This document shows, piece after piece, positions 35,288-43,388 of a stretch of 64,000 nucleotides of DNA. Positions within the stretch are counted from its first letter, which is position 1. Every line of letters starts with the position of its first letter. The position numbers were made by a program, and so were the translations under genes. This DNA comes from Marinoscillum sp040222955. GTDB taxonomy: Bacteria > Bacteroidota > Bacteroidia > Cytophagales > Cyclobacteriaceae. The stretch lies in assembly GCF_040222955.1 (NCBI RefSeq), contig NZ_JAVKCA010000008.1, positions 1 through 64,000 on the forward strand. The letters are read 5' to 3'. Below the pieces are notes generated by a model. It was not told the origin of the DNA. It did no database searches and saw nothing but the letters and a program-made list of their open reading frames with translations.

Positions 35288-35860
35288 TTATCTTCTTTCT
35301 ACTGCGGAGCGTTTCCCGGTAATCTCAGGCAACCCTAAAGCTGCTTCGACCGCCGCGTAATCCGAGAAATCCACTCTCCCGGAATTCCAGAATTCACCAG
35401 GCACCACCACTACCCTGGCTATCCAGGCGTCGGTATCTATAGCTCCCAGCCAATCCAGCGGAAACTCAGCATCGAGAAACAACCGCACATCATATTTGGA
35501 GTGGTCGTAATTATAGATCAGCAGCCCGTCATCGGTGATGAGTGTCTGATCCAATTGGCGCCAAACCTCCACCACTTCGTTGTTCGCATTGGTATAAGTA
35601 TCCCATAAAAAATAGACCAGTGCCACATCAGAATCAAACCCCTCGAAGTTGTTTGGATAAGCCAGTATCACTTCATAGTCGGGAGCAGTGAAATTGATGT
35701 TTTCCCATTCAAAAACGAACCCCGACTGACCATCAGCTCCTTTAGGACCAATAGGCCCTTGTGGACCAGCAGGACCCTGTGGGCCAATACTGGTATCTGA
35801 GTAACAAGAACTTAGCATCACCAGGAGGCCTATTGCGAAAAATTGTACGGTAGCTTTCAT
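35288..35860 (-). CDS. Lipoprotein with a collagen-like segment
   Basis: 190 residues. SPII signal ends in MLSSCYSD. A short Gly-X-Y run (GPQGPAGPQGPIGPKGADGQ, residues 27-46) is followed by a beta-rich domain starting FVFEWENINFTAPDYEVILA. Proteins of this form are frequent in Bacteroidota and their role is unknown. Six collagen triplets are too few for a stable triple helix by themselves. It is divergent from the cold shock gene. Confidence 0.8.
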   Translation of the reverse strand: MKATVQFFAIGLLVMLSSCYSDTSIGPQGPAGPQGPIGPKGADGQSGFVFEWENINFTAPDYEVILAYPNNFEGFDSDVALVYFLWDTYTNANNEVVEVWRQLDQTLITDDGLLIYNYDHSKYDVRLFLDAEFPLDWLGAIDTDAWIARVVVVPGEFWNSGRVDFSDYAAVEAALGLPEITGKRSAVERR

Positions 35861-35906
35861 GATATTAATGTTTGATTCAGGTAGACTTTACCAAACATTG
35901 TTCCAC

Positions 35907-35940
35907 TTTGTGGTTTGAAAGAATTTATTCACTACATTTG
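35907..35940 (+). promoter_or_regulatory. Promoter of the cold shock gene
   Basis: TTTG (35907-35910) and TACATTTG (35933-35940) with a 22-bp spacer match the Bacteroidota promoter. A second TTTG lies at 35914. The start would be about 25 bp before the ATG at 35971. Confidence 0.55.
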
Positions 35941-35970
35941 ATCCAATTTTTAACAATTTATTTTATTACA

Positions 35971-36162
35971 ATGAGTACTGGAAAAGTAAAATTCTTCAAT
36001 GATTCTAAAGGTTATGGTTTCATTAAAGAAGATGGATCAGAAAAAGAATACTTCGTACACGTATCAGGTCTTATCGACGAGATCAGACAGGATGACGAAG
36101 TAACCTTCGAGTTGCGTGAAGGTAAAAGAGGATTAAATGCAGTTGATGTTAAGCTTGCTTAA
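35971..36162 (+). CDS. Cold shock protein (CspA family)
   Basis: 63 residues from the ATG at 35971, the normal CspA length. The frame reaches back to 35872, but that stretch holds the promoter. RNP1 is KGYGFIK and RNP2 is YFVHVS. It binds single-stranded RNA and DNA. The terminator 36197 closes the gene, so it is a monocistron. Confidence 0.96.
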   Translation: MSTGKVKFFNDSKGYGFIKEDGSEKEYFVHVSGLIDEIRQDDEVTFELREGKRGLNAVDVKLA

Positions 36163-36196
36163 TAATTAATCATAAAAGTATTTTAATCATTGCTGG

Positions 36197-36225
36197 CCCC
36201 TGACTTTAACGTCAGGGGTTTTTTT
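36197..36225 (+). terminator. Terminator of the cold shock gene, overlapping the nitrilase 3' end
   Basis: CCCCTGAC (36197-36204), loop, GTCAGGGG (36211-36218), then seven T. The stop codon of the convergent nitrilase gene lies inside the right arm. Confidence 0.85.
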
Positions 36226-37174
36226 GTGGCTTTTTCAAAATGGTAGCTCTTTGCTGGTTCACCTCCAGCTGAAAGATGTCAGGCCGGCTGTAGTGCCCGG
36301 ATACATCTAAACTTAGCCGCGCAGCTCTCACTTTCTGATGATCTATATCTGCATAGAATATCCCCTCCTGATTGATCACCGGCTCCAATAGCCAGCTCCC
36401 ATCCGGCGCTGCCACGCAGCTCCCCCCATTGGCCAGGGTGCCTTTTATTCTCTCTTTCATCAAAGGAGACTGTGGTAAATCATCGGTGATGTCCTTATCA
36501 GAAAAAAGTCCGCAGGCTGCTATCACATATGACCTTGACTCCTTCGCAATCATAGGAATGAGATCCCTGGTGTTGCGATCATTTCCCGGCCAGACAGACA
36601 CATGCAGATCTTCGCCCTGAGCATATAAGGTAGCTCTGGCCAGAGGCAGCCAGTTCTCCCAGCAATTGAGACCTCCTACCGTAAATGGAGATAATGAATG
36701 TGTCACCAGGCCATTTCCGTCTCCATTGGCCCACACCAGGCGCTCTTCATAGGTGGGCATCACCTTGCGGTGGGTAGACTGAATAACACCCTGCTGATCT
36801 ATATACACCAGGGTACAATACAAGCTCCTGCCCCGGTCGCGCGGCTGCTCTATGATCCCTAAATAGATAGCAATTTTACTCTCTAAGGCCGTTGCACAAA
36901 GGACATCCAGGTCTCCACGCTCTATGCAAACAGCCTCATTTACATAATGGGCAAAAATCTCTTGCTGAACGGGGCTTTCAAAAACAGCTCCGTCGGTCTT
37001 CTCCACCCAAAAAGGATATCCGGGTACCAGCGCCTCTCCGAAAACCACCAGTCCGGCTCCTTTACCGGCAGCCTCTCTGACACAGTCGATTACCTTCTGC
37101 AGGGTGGCTTCCCGATGAAGCCACTTTGGGCTGATCTGCGCAATGGCGACTTTGAGTATCTCCGACTGGCCCAT
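36212..37174 (-). CDS. Nitrilase (carbon-nitrogen hydrolase)
   Basis: 320 residues. The catalytic triad is clear: Glu47 in FGEALVPGYPFW, Lys137 in HRKVMPTYEER and Cys171 in GGLNCWENW. GEALVPGYPFW and the NCWEN phrase match true nitrilases rather than amidases. It turns organic nitriles into acids and ammonia in the cytoplasm, and may also take cyanide. Its start lies 1 bp from the OsmC stop. Confidence 0.93.
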   Translation of the reverse strand: MGQSEILKVAIAQISPKWLHREATLQKVIDCVREAAGKGAGLVVFGEALVPGYPFWVEKTDGAVFESPVQQEIFAHYVNEAVCIERGDLDVLCATALESKIAIYLGIIEQPRDRGRSLYCTLVYIDQQGVIQSTHRKVMPTYEERLVWANGDGNGLVTHSLSPFTVGGLNCWENWLPLARATLYAQGEDLHVSVWPGNDRNTRDLIPMIAKESRSYVIAACGLFSDKDITDDLPQSPLMKERIKGTLANGGSCVAAPDGSWLLEPVINQEGIFYADIDHQKVRAARLSLDVSGHYSRPDIFQLEVNQQRATILKKPQKNP

Positions 37175-37175
37175 A

Positions 37176-37595
37176 CTACGGTCTTAAAATCTCCAAACTG
37201 TGGGTGATTTTGGTAGATTCGTTAATCGTGGCCGCTACCGAACAGTACTTTTCGACTGCCAGATTTACGAGCTTCTCGGCCTCTTCTTCCTGTAAATCCG
37301 GTGAGGTGAAGGTGTACTTTACATGTATATCAGTAAATTTCTTAGGATATTCCTCACGTCTGGTACCATCTATTTCACCGGAAAAGGCCAGGAGGGTCTT
37401 CCTCCTCTTCTTCACCATGGCCACCAGGTCAACAGCCGCACAGGAGACAACCCCGGAGAGAAGCAGCTGCATCGGGGACATCGCCTTTTTATTTTCAGCC
37501 GCCAGCATGTCTATTTCTATCCGGTTGCCGGATTCGTTGACTGCAAAATATTCCTGATCGGATTTAAAACCCATTTTAATTTTCATGGTGCTCAT
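37176..37595 (-). CDS. OsmC family protein
   Basis: 139 residues. The OsmC/Ohr fold is seen with a reactive Cys in LSGVVSCAAVDLVAMVKKRR. The usual second Cys is probably in VEKYCSVAATI. It would reduce hydroperoxides or act on small sulfur-containing stress compounds. The gene is followed 1 bp later by the nitrilase gene, so the two are likely cotranscribed. An in-frame ATG three codons later is also possible. Confidence 0.92.
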   Translation of the reverse strand: MSTMKIKMGFKSDQEYFAVNESGNRIEIDMLAAENKKAMSPMQLLLSGVVSCAAVDLVAMVKKRRKTLLAFSGEIDGTRREEYPKKFTDIHVKYTFTSPDLQEEEAEKLVNLAVEKYCSVAATINESTKITHSLEILRP

Positions 37596-37711
37596 ACTTG
37601 TACGCTATAGTTTAATGTTTTGTCCTTTTTACAATTTTTAAAATTTCCGGCTGCAAATATTCAGGTCATCCTAAATATTTCCATTTATAAGTAACATTTT
37701 CCCCAATCTTC

Positions 37712-37741
37712 TTGGCTTATGTCCTGAGTGACTTACTTTTG
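37712..37741 (+). promoter_or_regulatory. Promoter of the DAHP synthase gene
   Basis: TTG (37712-37714) and TACTTTTG (37734-37741) with about 19 bp between them match the Bacteroidota consensus. Its location excludes the GTG at 37728 as a start. Confidence 0.55.
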
Positions 37742-37769
37742 CCGATTCAATAGTAACAAAGTCAGGGTC

Positions 37770-38828
37770 ATGATTATTCCAAAGGAGCCAAAGTTAACAA
37801 AAGAGCAGTTTGAAGAGGTCGTTTCGATCGTAGAAGAGTACGGCTGTAGAGTACAACCAATTGAAGGACATCACAGGACGATATATGCCGTGCTGGGTGA
37901 TGAACGGGAAACCATCATGGTCACCCGAATCCTGGGTCTGGACTACATTGACAGATTTGATGCGGTGGATACCCCGTTTAAATTAATGGATATAAAATCT
38001 GAGCTGGCGCATCACAAAATTAAGATTGGGAATATTATCCTTGGTGAAGCGCCGTTTATCATCGCGGGCCATTGTACCATAGACCCAAAAAATCCGAATT
38101 TATTTATTGAGTCTGCTCATGCCATGAAGGAAGCCGGAGCGGCTGCCATCAGAGGTGGAGTGTGGAAGCCACGAACCATGCCTTATGCATTTCAGGGTGA
38201 CGATGCTTCTATGAAAATATTGATTGAAGCCAAAGAGCAAACTGGTTTGCCTGTGGATACTGAAGTAATGGATGAGCATCAGCTATCTATCGCTGTGGAA
38301 GCAGGGGTTGACATTCTGCAGATTGGTGCTAGAAATGCGCTGAACTACTCTCTGCTAAAAAAAGTAGGTCAGGAAACCGCCGATAAGCAAATCGCGGTAT
38401 TACTCAAAAGATCGATGGGCATGGGCCCTGTCAATGAATTTATTGCAGCTTCAGAATACATTGCTGCGGGTGGTAACCCGGATGTGATGCTTTGCCCACG
38501 AGGTACCTCTCCTACCATGGACGGATACCGAAATTATCCTGACGAGTGCATCACGCCACTCCTGAAGGAAAAAACCTGGGCACCGGTGATCGTGGATCCA
38601 TCCCACTCTGTAGGAAGAGCTAAATATGTGCCTTCTGCTGCTATGGCTGCTATGGCTTATGGAGCTGATGGGGTGATCGTGGAATCACACTGTGACCCTA
38701 AAAAAGGGATTGGTGATGACCCTAAGCAAGCCATCACTCCGGATGTGTTGAAAAAGTTAATTCAGGACATTCATCAGATCTGGGAAATCAGGAAGCACTA
38801 CAAGAAAGAGCTTCCGGTTACCGTATAA
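37770..38828 (+). CDS. 3-deoxy-7-phosphoheptulonate (DAHP) synthase, type I-beta
   Basis: 352 residues from the ATG at 37770. An N-terminal ferredoxin-like regulatory domain (residues 1-75) and the KDSA/AroAI-beta barrel fit the first enzyme of the shikimate pathway. Typical motifs include AIRGGVWKPRTMPYAFQG, VDTEVMDEHQL, VLLKRSMGMGPVNEF, LCPRGT and VIVDPSHSVGR. The metal-binding loop is AGHCTID (His101, Cys102) instead of the usual GPCSxE. It is probably feedback-regulated through the N-domain. A terminator follows. Confidence 0.95.
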   Translation: MIIPKEPKLTKEQFEEVVSIVEEYGCRVQPIEGHHRTIYAVLGDERETIMVTRILGLDYIDRFDAVDTPFKLMDIKSELAHHKIKIGNIILGEAPFIIAGHCTIDPKNPNLFIESAHAMKEAGAAAIRGGVWKPRTMPYAFQGDDASMKILIEAKEQTGLPVDTEVMDEHQLSIAVEAGVDILQIGARNALNYSLLKKVGQETADKQIAVLLKRSMGMGPVNEFIAASEYIAAGGNPDVMLCPRGTSPTMDGYRNYPDECITPLLKEKTWAPVIVDPSHSVGRAKYVPSAAMAAMAYGADGVIVESHCDPKKGIGDDPKQAITPDVLKKLIQDIHQIWEIRKHYKKELPVTV

Positions 38829-38832
38829 AACC

Positions 38833-38864
38833 AAAAAAGGCTGCCAAATGGCAGCCTTTTTTTT
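38833..38864. terminator. Terminator after the DAHP synthase gene
   Basis: GGCTGCC (38839-38845), AAAT loop, GGCAGCC (38850-38856) with an eight-T tail; A-run upstream makes it bidirectional, also serving the convergent DUF1080 gene. Confidence 0.85.
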
Positions 38865-38881
38865 GTTCGATTTACTTAAGG

Positions 38882-39712
38882 TCACAGCTCCCGTACCCAA
38901 ATATTCCTAAACTGCATCCGGTCACTATGGTCCTGCAGCACCAGTGGCAACTTCTCCGGATGGGCGATGTAATAGGGAGTGCCAATGAAGCAGGTTGGCC
39001 CCAAAAGTTCCACATTATTCTGAACCAGAATACCATTGTGAAGTACAGTAACTCTAGCCGGGCTCACCACAACGCCCTTTTCTGAAAACTTCGGTGCCAT
39101 GAAAATGATATCATAAGTCTGCCACTCTTCTGGTTGGGTGGAGGCATTGACCAGTGGAATGTGCTGCTTATAAACTGACGCCACCTGACCGTTGCTATAG
39201 GTAGGGTTCTCATAGCCATTGAGCACCTGCACTTCATACATCCCCATAAAAATGACTCCACTGTTTCCCCCAGCCTGTCCGGTTTTATCCGCCGGCATCT
39301 TAGGTGCTTTCCACTCCAGATGCAGCTGTACATCGCCAAATGCTTTTTTGGTAGCAATGGCTCCGGTGCCAGGGGCCACTTCCAGTGCCTCTCCAATGAT
39401 CTTCCACTCAGCAGGCGCTCCTTTGTACTCGGGATCTATCAGAGGAATCATCGCCTTGAAGCCATCCATTTTCACTGGTGAGCCAAACTGAGCCTTCTGC
39501 CACTGATTTTGATCTTTCCCATTGAATAGAACGATAGCATCGGAAGGAGCTCCGGCATTAGCTCCGGGAGTAACGGTGGGTACTTCTTTGTAGAGTTCCG
39601 TGACTTCCCATGGCTTGGTCTTATTGAGTTCATCCCAGTTGGGCTGAGGGATATCCTGTGCCACGAGAGAGACTGAAAGTGCGGTGAAGAGAATTGAAAA
39701 AAGTGTTTTCAT
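38882..39712 (-). CDS. Secreted DUF1080 (3-keto-disaccharide hydrolase) domain protein
   Basis: 276 residues with a signal peptide (LFSILFTALSVSLVAQ). The DUF1080 concanavalin-like fold is marked by IVLFNGKDQNQWQKAQ, DVQLHLEWKAP, GGNSGVIFMGMYEVQVLNGY, EWQTYDIIFMAPKF and RDL-type end FRNIWVREL. Members hydrolyse or eliminate 3-keto-glycosides. A related DUF1080 protein with a cytochrome c partner lies 4 kb away. Confidence 0.9.
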   Translation of the reverse strand: MKTLFSILFTALSVSLVAQDIPQPNWDELNKTKPWEVTELYKEVPTVTPGANAGAPSDAIVLFNGKDQNQWQKAQFGSPVKMDGFKAMIPLIDPEYKGAPAEWKIIGEALEVAPGTGAIATKKAFGDVQLHLEWKAPKMPADKTGQAGGNSGVIFMGMYEVQVLNGYENPTYSNGQVASVYKQHIPLVNASTQPEEWQTYDIIFMAPKFSEKGVVVSPARVTVLHNGILVQNNVELLGPTCFIGTPYYIAHPEKLPLVLQDHSDRMQFRNIWVREL

Positions 39713-39787
39713 GAATTGATTGTTTATTGAATCATAAATCTAAAGAAACCTAGTGAAAATGATGTTCTTTATTACTTTGGCGCTCCC

Positions 39788-40648
39788 ATGGCAAGGATAC
39801 TTTACTATCTCATCATTAAACCGCTCTCATTTCTCCCCATGCGGGCATTATATGTGTTGGCAGATCTGCTATACCTACTGATGCGATGTGGCCTCACCTA
39901 CCGGAAAAAAGTTGTTTTCAGTAATCTTTCCCATGCTTTTCCAGACAAACCCGATGAAGAAATCCGAGCCATTGCCTGGAAGTTTTACCGGCACTTTTGT
40001 GACCTGCTGGCAGAGTCAATCCGGTTGTTTAGTATTTCAGAGAAAGAAGCCATTGCCCGATTTAAAGCGGTAAACCCTGAGGTGTTTGATGCACTTGCCG
40101 CGCAATCCAGAAGTGCTCTGCTGGTGGGGGGACATTACAACAACTGGGAGCTTTTTGCAGTCGCAACAGACCCTCAAATTTCGCATCAGCTGCTGGGAAT
40201 TTATACGCCACTTACCAATTCTTTTTTCGAAAAGAAATTTTCCGAATCACGTTCGAAATTTGGGCTGATATTGGTTCCCAAGAAAAAAGTAAAAGACACT
40301 TTCGACCAATTCAAAAGTCAGCTTACAGCCACCACCTTCGCCATTGATCAAAGCCCACGGAAAAGCCAGCGCGTTTACTGGACAAAATTCCTGAACCAGG
40401 ACACGGCGGTGCATTTTGGCGCCGAAAAGTACGCCAAAGACTATAACTATGCTGTGGTATACGGAAGTGCCCGAAAAGTAAAAAGAGGTCACTATGAGTT
40501 AAGGTTTGAACTCCTTGAAGACAGCCCCAAAGACACCCCGGAGGGAGCTATTACCGAGCGTCAAACCAGGCGACTGGAAGCGCAAATCTACGAAGCACCT
40601 GAATACTGGTTGTGGACGCACAAGCGCTGGAAGCTTAAGAAACCCTAA
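39788..40648 (+). CDS. Lipid A biosynthesis-type acyltransferase (LpxL/HtrB family)
   Basis: 286 residues. The motif GGHYNNWELF (H-x4-E/D) is the active site of the LpxL/LpxM family, and an N-terminal hydrophobic helix anchors it. The later FAIDQSPRKSQRVYWTKFLNQ is also typical. It adds a secondary acyl chain to lipid A or a related lipid, on the inner membrane. Bacteroidota usually have one to several. It is a single gene with a weak terminator behind it. Confidence 0.92.
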   Translation: MARILYYLIIKPLSFLPMRALYVLADLLYLLMRCGLTYRKKVVFSNLSHAFPDKPDEEIRAIAWKFYRHFCDLLAESIRLFSISEKEAIARFKAVNPEVFDALAAQSRSALLVGGHYNNWELFAVATDPQISHQLLGIYTPLTNSFFEKKFSESRSKFGLILVPKKKVKDTFDQFKSQLTATTFAIDQSPRKSQRVYWTKFLNQDTAVHFGAEKYAKDYNYAVVYGSARKVKRGHYELRFELLEDSPKDTPEGAITERQTRRLEAQIYEAPEYWLWTHKRWKLKKP

Positions 40649-40658
40649 AACAAAAAAA

Positions 40659-40682
40659 AGGCCGCCAATGGCAGCCTCTTCT
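40659..40682. terminator. Weak terminator after the acyltransferase gene
   Basis: AGGCCGCCAATGGCAGCCT forms a short, imperfect stem after an A-run, followed by a T-rich tail. Confidence 0.4.
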
Positions 40683-40699
40683 TTGATTTCGTTTCATAA

Positions 40700-41356
40700 T
40701 CAGTTTGTACTCGTTCTTCCGGAGCGACTCCTATACGTGGGATGCTCTTCCCCACGATCCGAGGTATTTCTCTGGGTAGCTCCTGCATTCAACCTGGATC
40801 TGCCTTCATTGGAGGAATACTTGACACTCTCCCTTCGGCTTACCCCATAATCCACCTTGTTGGTTGAGTGATGGTTTTTTCCATGTTGTCCTTTGTCATA
40901 TTTATGATGGCCGTGCCCATGCCCGGGTTGACTATAATTTTGATAATGAATGGCCACCGGACGGTAGTGAGGCCCGTGATGGTAATGATGAAAGCTCTGG
41001 CTCGCATAATAGGTGTTATGAAAACCACAGAAAGTGCTACAGTGGTGGTCATAAAGGGGATAGTTATAATCTACCACTTGTCGAACTATACGACCATTGC
41101 GCTCAATATCAATCACCACAAACATATCTCCCCTTCTCATAATCACCTCAAAAGTGTAGCCACGTCTGAACGGAACACGTCTGGCATGAACCAGATCAAA
41201 ACCCCGGTATTCATGCTCGATGGAGTGATAAACCTCATAAGGAATTTCCCAGTGCTGCTGTACACCCAGTGAGGTTACGAATCTGAACTGCTGTGCTTCA
41301 CTTTTAGAGGCTAAAAGGATGACACTCAAAACGGAAAGTATTATTGCTCTTTTCAT
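40700..41356 (-). CDS. Secreted His-rich protein of unknown function
   Basis: 218 residues with a signal peptide (IILSVLSVILLASKSEAQ). Residues 130-170 are very rich in His (HHCSTFCGFHNTYY, SFHHYHHGPHYRPVAIHYQN, HGHGHHKYDKGQHGKNHH). The C-terminus is basic and Ser/Arg-rich (RSRSGRTSTN). The N-part (FRFVTSLGVQQHWEIPYEVY) is beta-like. A role in metal binding is plausible by composition only. No family recognised. Confidence 0.7.
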   Translation of the reverse strand: MKRAIILSVLSVILLASKSEAQQFRFVTSLGVQQHWEIPYEVYHSIEHEYRGFDLVHARRVPFRRGYTFEVIMRRGDMFVVIDIERNGRIVRQVVDYNYPLYDHHCSTFCGFHNTYYASQSFHHYHHGPHYRPVAIHYQNYSQPGHGHGHHKYDKGQHGKNHHSTNKVDYGVSRRESVKYSSNEGRSRLNAGATQRNTSDRGEEHPTYRSRSGRTSTN

Positions 41357-41461
41357 GGCTCCACATATTTGGTTTATGCAGAGGTATTACCAAGTATGGT
41401 GCCAATTTACTCACCACAATAATAACTAACTATATATCAATTACTTACAGATTCATTTAAA

Positions 41462-43378
41462 TCAATCTCCTGTCTTCAGTGAGTTGATCCAGGCTGCAAT
41501 TTTCATCGCTTCATCCTTTGGTACCTGAGGCATCGGGGCCATGGGAGTAGAATAATCCGGCCAGTTTTCCGGCTGAGGATTATAGATCAGGTCCACTATT
41601 TTCTTATCCGTATAGCGCCGCTTGGCAATGTCGCTAAATGCAGGGCCCACCACCCGTTTGTTGACCTGATGACATGCGCTACACGTATTTTTATCCAGAA
41701 GCGGCTTCACCTGCTCGTAGGTGAGCACTTCGTTGGTCGGCTTCACAACAGGCTTTGGTGGTGCTGGCCTTTTCGGTACCAGTGCAGATGTCCTTTTGGT
41801 GCTCCATTCTGATGCAGGCAGCTTGTTCCCTTCAGGAATGTTGTTGAGCGTATAATAGGCCGTAGGATGCAATACAGGAAGTCGTTCTTCAGCAGATTTG
41901 ATCCCCATGACATTGATCTCATGGATATAGTACCGGGTCAGATTGTCCACCACCAGTCGTACACTCAGCCCATCCTCAGATACTTTTACCCCTTTGATTT
42001 TCAATGGCTCGGCATTGATCGTAGGACTGCCATACACCGAATGATACTTGTAGGTAAAGCGCTGACCACTGTAGCTATCCAGATCTTCTGCCAACGTGCG
42101 ATCCACTGGTTTCGTAAACGTGATCTCAAAACCATCAGGCTTAGCCGAAACGGTCTTCATCTCCATGGGTACCTTCCCCGTCCACACCAGTCGCTCAAAA
42201 CCAGAATTCTTGTTTCCGGCTGATCCCCAGCCCCTGTTGGTCTCACCAATGAAAAGTGAACCATCGCTCCCCCAGTCCATTCTCAAAATACCAGACTGAA
42301 AGTCCTCCTTAAAATCAAAAGCTACCCCCTGAAATTCATCATTCACTTTCTCCATGACCACTCGCATGATCTTGCTCTGACCCTGATCACCTACGAAAAC
42401 CTGCCCTGTGAACGGACCAAAAGCACCATTTGTATCATCCTTCAGTATCTCAGAATTGGAGATCCCTAAAATGGCGTGTGGTAACCACACCGCCGGTAAC
42501 CTGATCTCGGGAAATTGCTCTTTGGCTTTGGCCAAAGTGAGCGGGTTTTCCTCATCCATGATGTTTTCAGGCTTGATGTATCTCCCCTCTTCAAATCTCC
42601 TCCGCTCATCTATTTCCTCAAAAAATGTCTCTTGTGAAAGCTTCACCGGTGAATCAGACTCCCCAGACCACCTGAGCCCAGCCGGATGTCCGGTAAAGCT
42701 CCCTTTGGTGACATGCCAAACACCTCCTGAACCCATCCAGTCGCCTTGATTGTCAGCATAGAAAAACTCACCGTCAATCATCCCAATTCCGCATGGGGAG
42801 CGCATTCCAGTAGCCCATGGTTCCATTTCTCCTTCAGGGGATATCTTCATCGTCCAGCCTCTCCAGGGTACTCTGCTCTCTCCACGCCACCACTCCTGGT
42901 CTCCAAACGCCACATTGGCTGTAACCAACATGCTGCCATCATCAGCTATTTTCGGACCGTAAGAGTATTCATGATAGTGACCCGAAAGTGGCCAAGAGTA
43001 AACCGTTTCATAAACATCCGCCCGGTCGTCACCATTGGTATCCACCAGCTTGGTGAGTTCTCCACGCTGTGCGGAGTAAAGGGCATTTTGATAATAGGCC
43101 AGCCCCAGGGACTCATGCAGACCAGAAGCAAAAAGTGTGTATTTGGGCAGTTCTCCGTCATAGAGATAAGGATTTTCCACGATCCAAACATCTCCCCTTC
43201 TGGTAGACAAAGCCACCCGCCCATCCGGCAATGTAGCCACACCGCCCACTTCCAGCAAGATGCCTTCCGGCACGGGCATGGTGATGATCTTATAATAATC
43301 TTCTTCCTTAGGCTGAGCCACCAACGAAATCCACAAAGAGGTCAAAACCAGCGTAAAATGATATTTTAAAGTTTTCAT
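41462..43378 (-). CDS. Sugar dehydrogenase-like propeller with C-terminal cytochrome c
   Basis: 638 residues with a signal peptide (LVLTSLWISLVAQ). A six-bladed propeller (GVATLPDGRVALSTRRGDVW; LGLAYYQNALYSAQRGELT) of the PQQ-dependent sugar dehydrogenase/DUF7133 type precedes a cytochrome c domain: heme motif CSACH (Cys566) with a Met ligand in the MAPMPQVP segment. It could oxidise a sugar or pass electrons to the respiratory chain. It starts 10 bp behind the DUF1080 gene 43389, so the two are one operon. Confidence 0.85.
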   Translation of the reverse strand: MKTLKYHFTLVLTSLWISLVAQPKEEDYYKIITMPVPEGILLEVGGVATLPDGRVALSTRRGDVWIVENPYLYDGELPKYTLFASGLHESLGLAYYQNALYSAQRGELTKLVDTNGDDRADVYETVYSWPLSGHYHEYSYGPKIADDGSMLVTANVAFGDQEWWRGESRVPWRGWTMKISPEGEMEPWATGMRSPCGIGMIDGEFFYADNQGDWMGSGGVWHVTKGSFTGHPAGLRWSGESDSPVKLSQETFFEEIDERRRFEEGRYIKPENIMDEENPLTLAKAKEQFPEIRLPAVWLPHAILGISNSEILKDDTNGAFGPFTGQVFVGDQGQSKIMRVVMEKVNDEFQGVAFDFKEDFQSGILRMDWGSDGSLFIGETNRGWGSAGNKNSGFERLVWTGKVPMEMKTVSAKPDGFEITFTKPVDRTLAEDLDSYSGQRFTYKYHSVYGSPTINAEPLKIKGVKVSEDGLSVRLVVDNLTRYYIHEINVMGIKSAEERLPVLHPTAYYTLNNIPEGNKLPASEWSTKRTSALVPKRPAPPKPVVKPTNEVLTYEQVKPLLDKNTCSACHQVNKRVVGPAFSDIAKRRYTDKKIVDLIYNPQPENWPDYSTPMAPMPQVPKDEAMKIAAWINSLKTGD

Positions 43379-43388
43379 GTGATTAGAC

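Noticed and set aside
35872..35970. N-terminal extension of the cold shock protein
   Set aside because: The extension holds the promoter and makes the protein 33 residues longer than any CspA.
37728..37769. GTG start and extension of DAHP synthase
   Set aside because: The -7 box lies inside this stretch, and the ATG at 37770 fits the family start.
42746..43369. 207-residue plus-strand ORF
   Set aside because: Antisense to the cytochrome c/propeller gene; no domain and no context.
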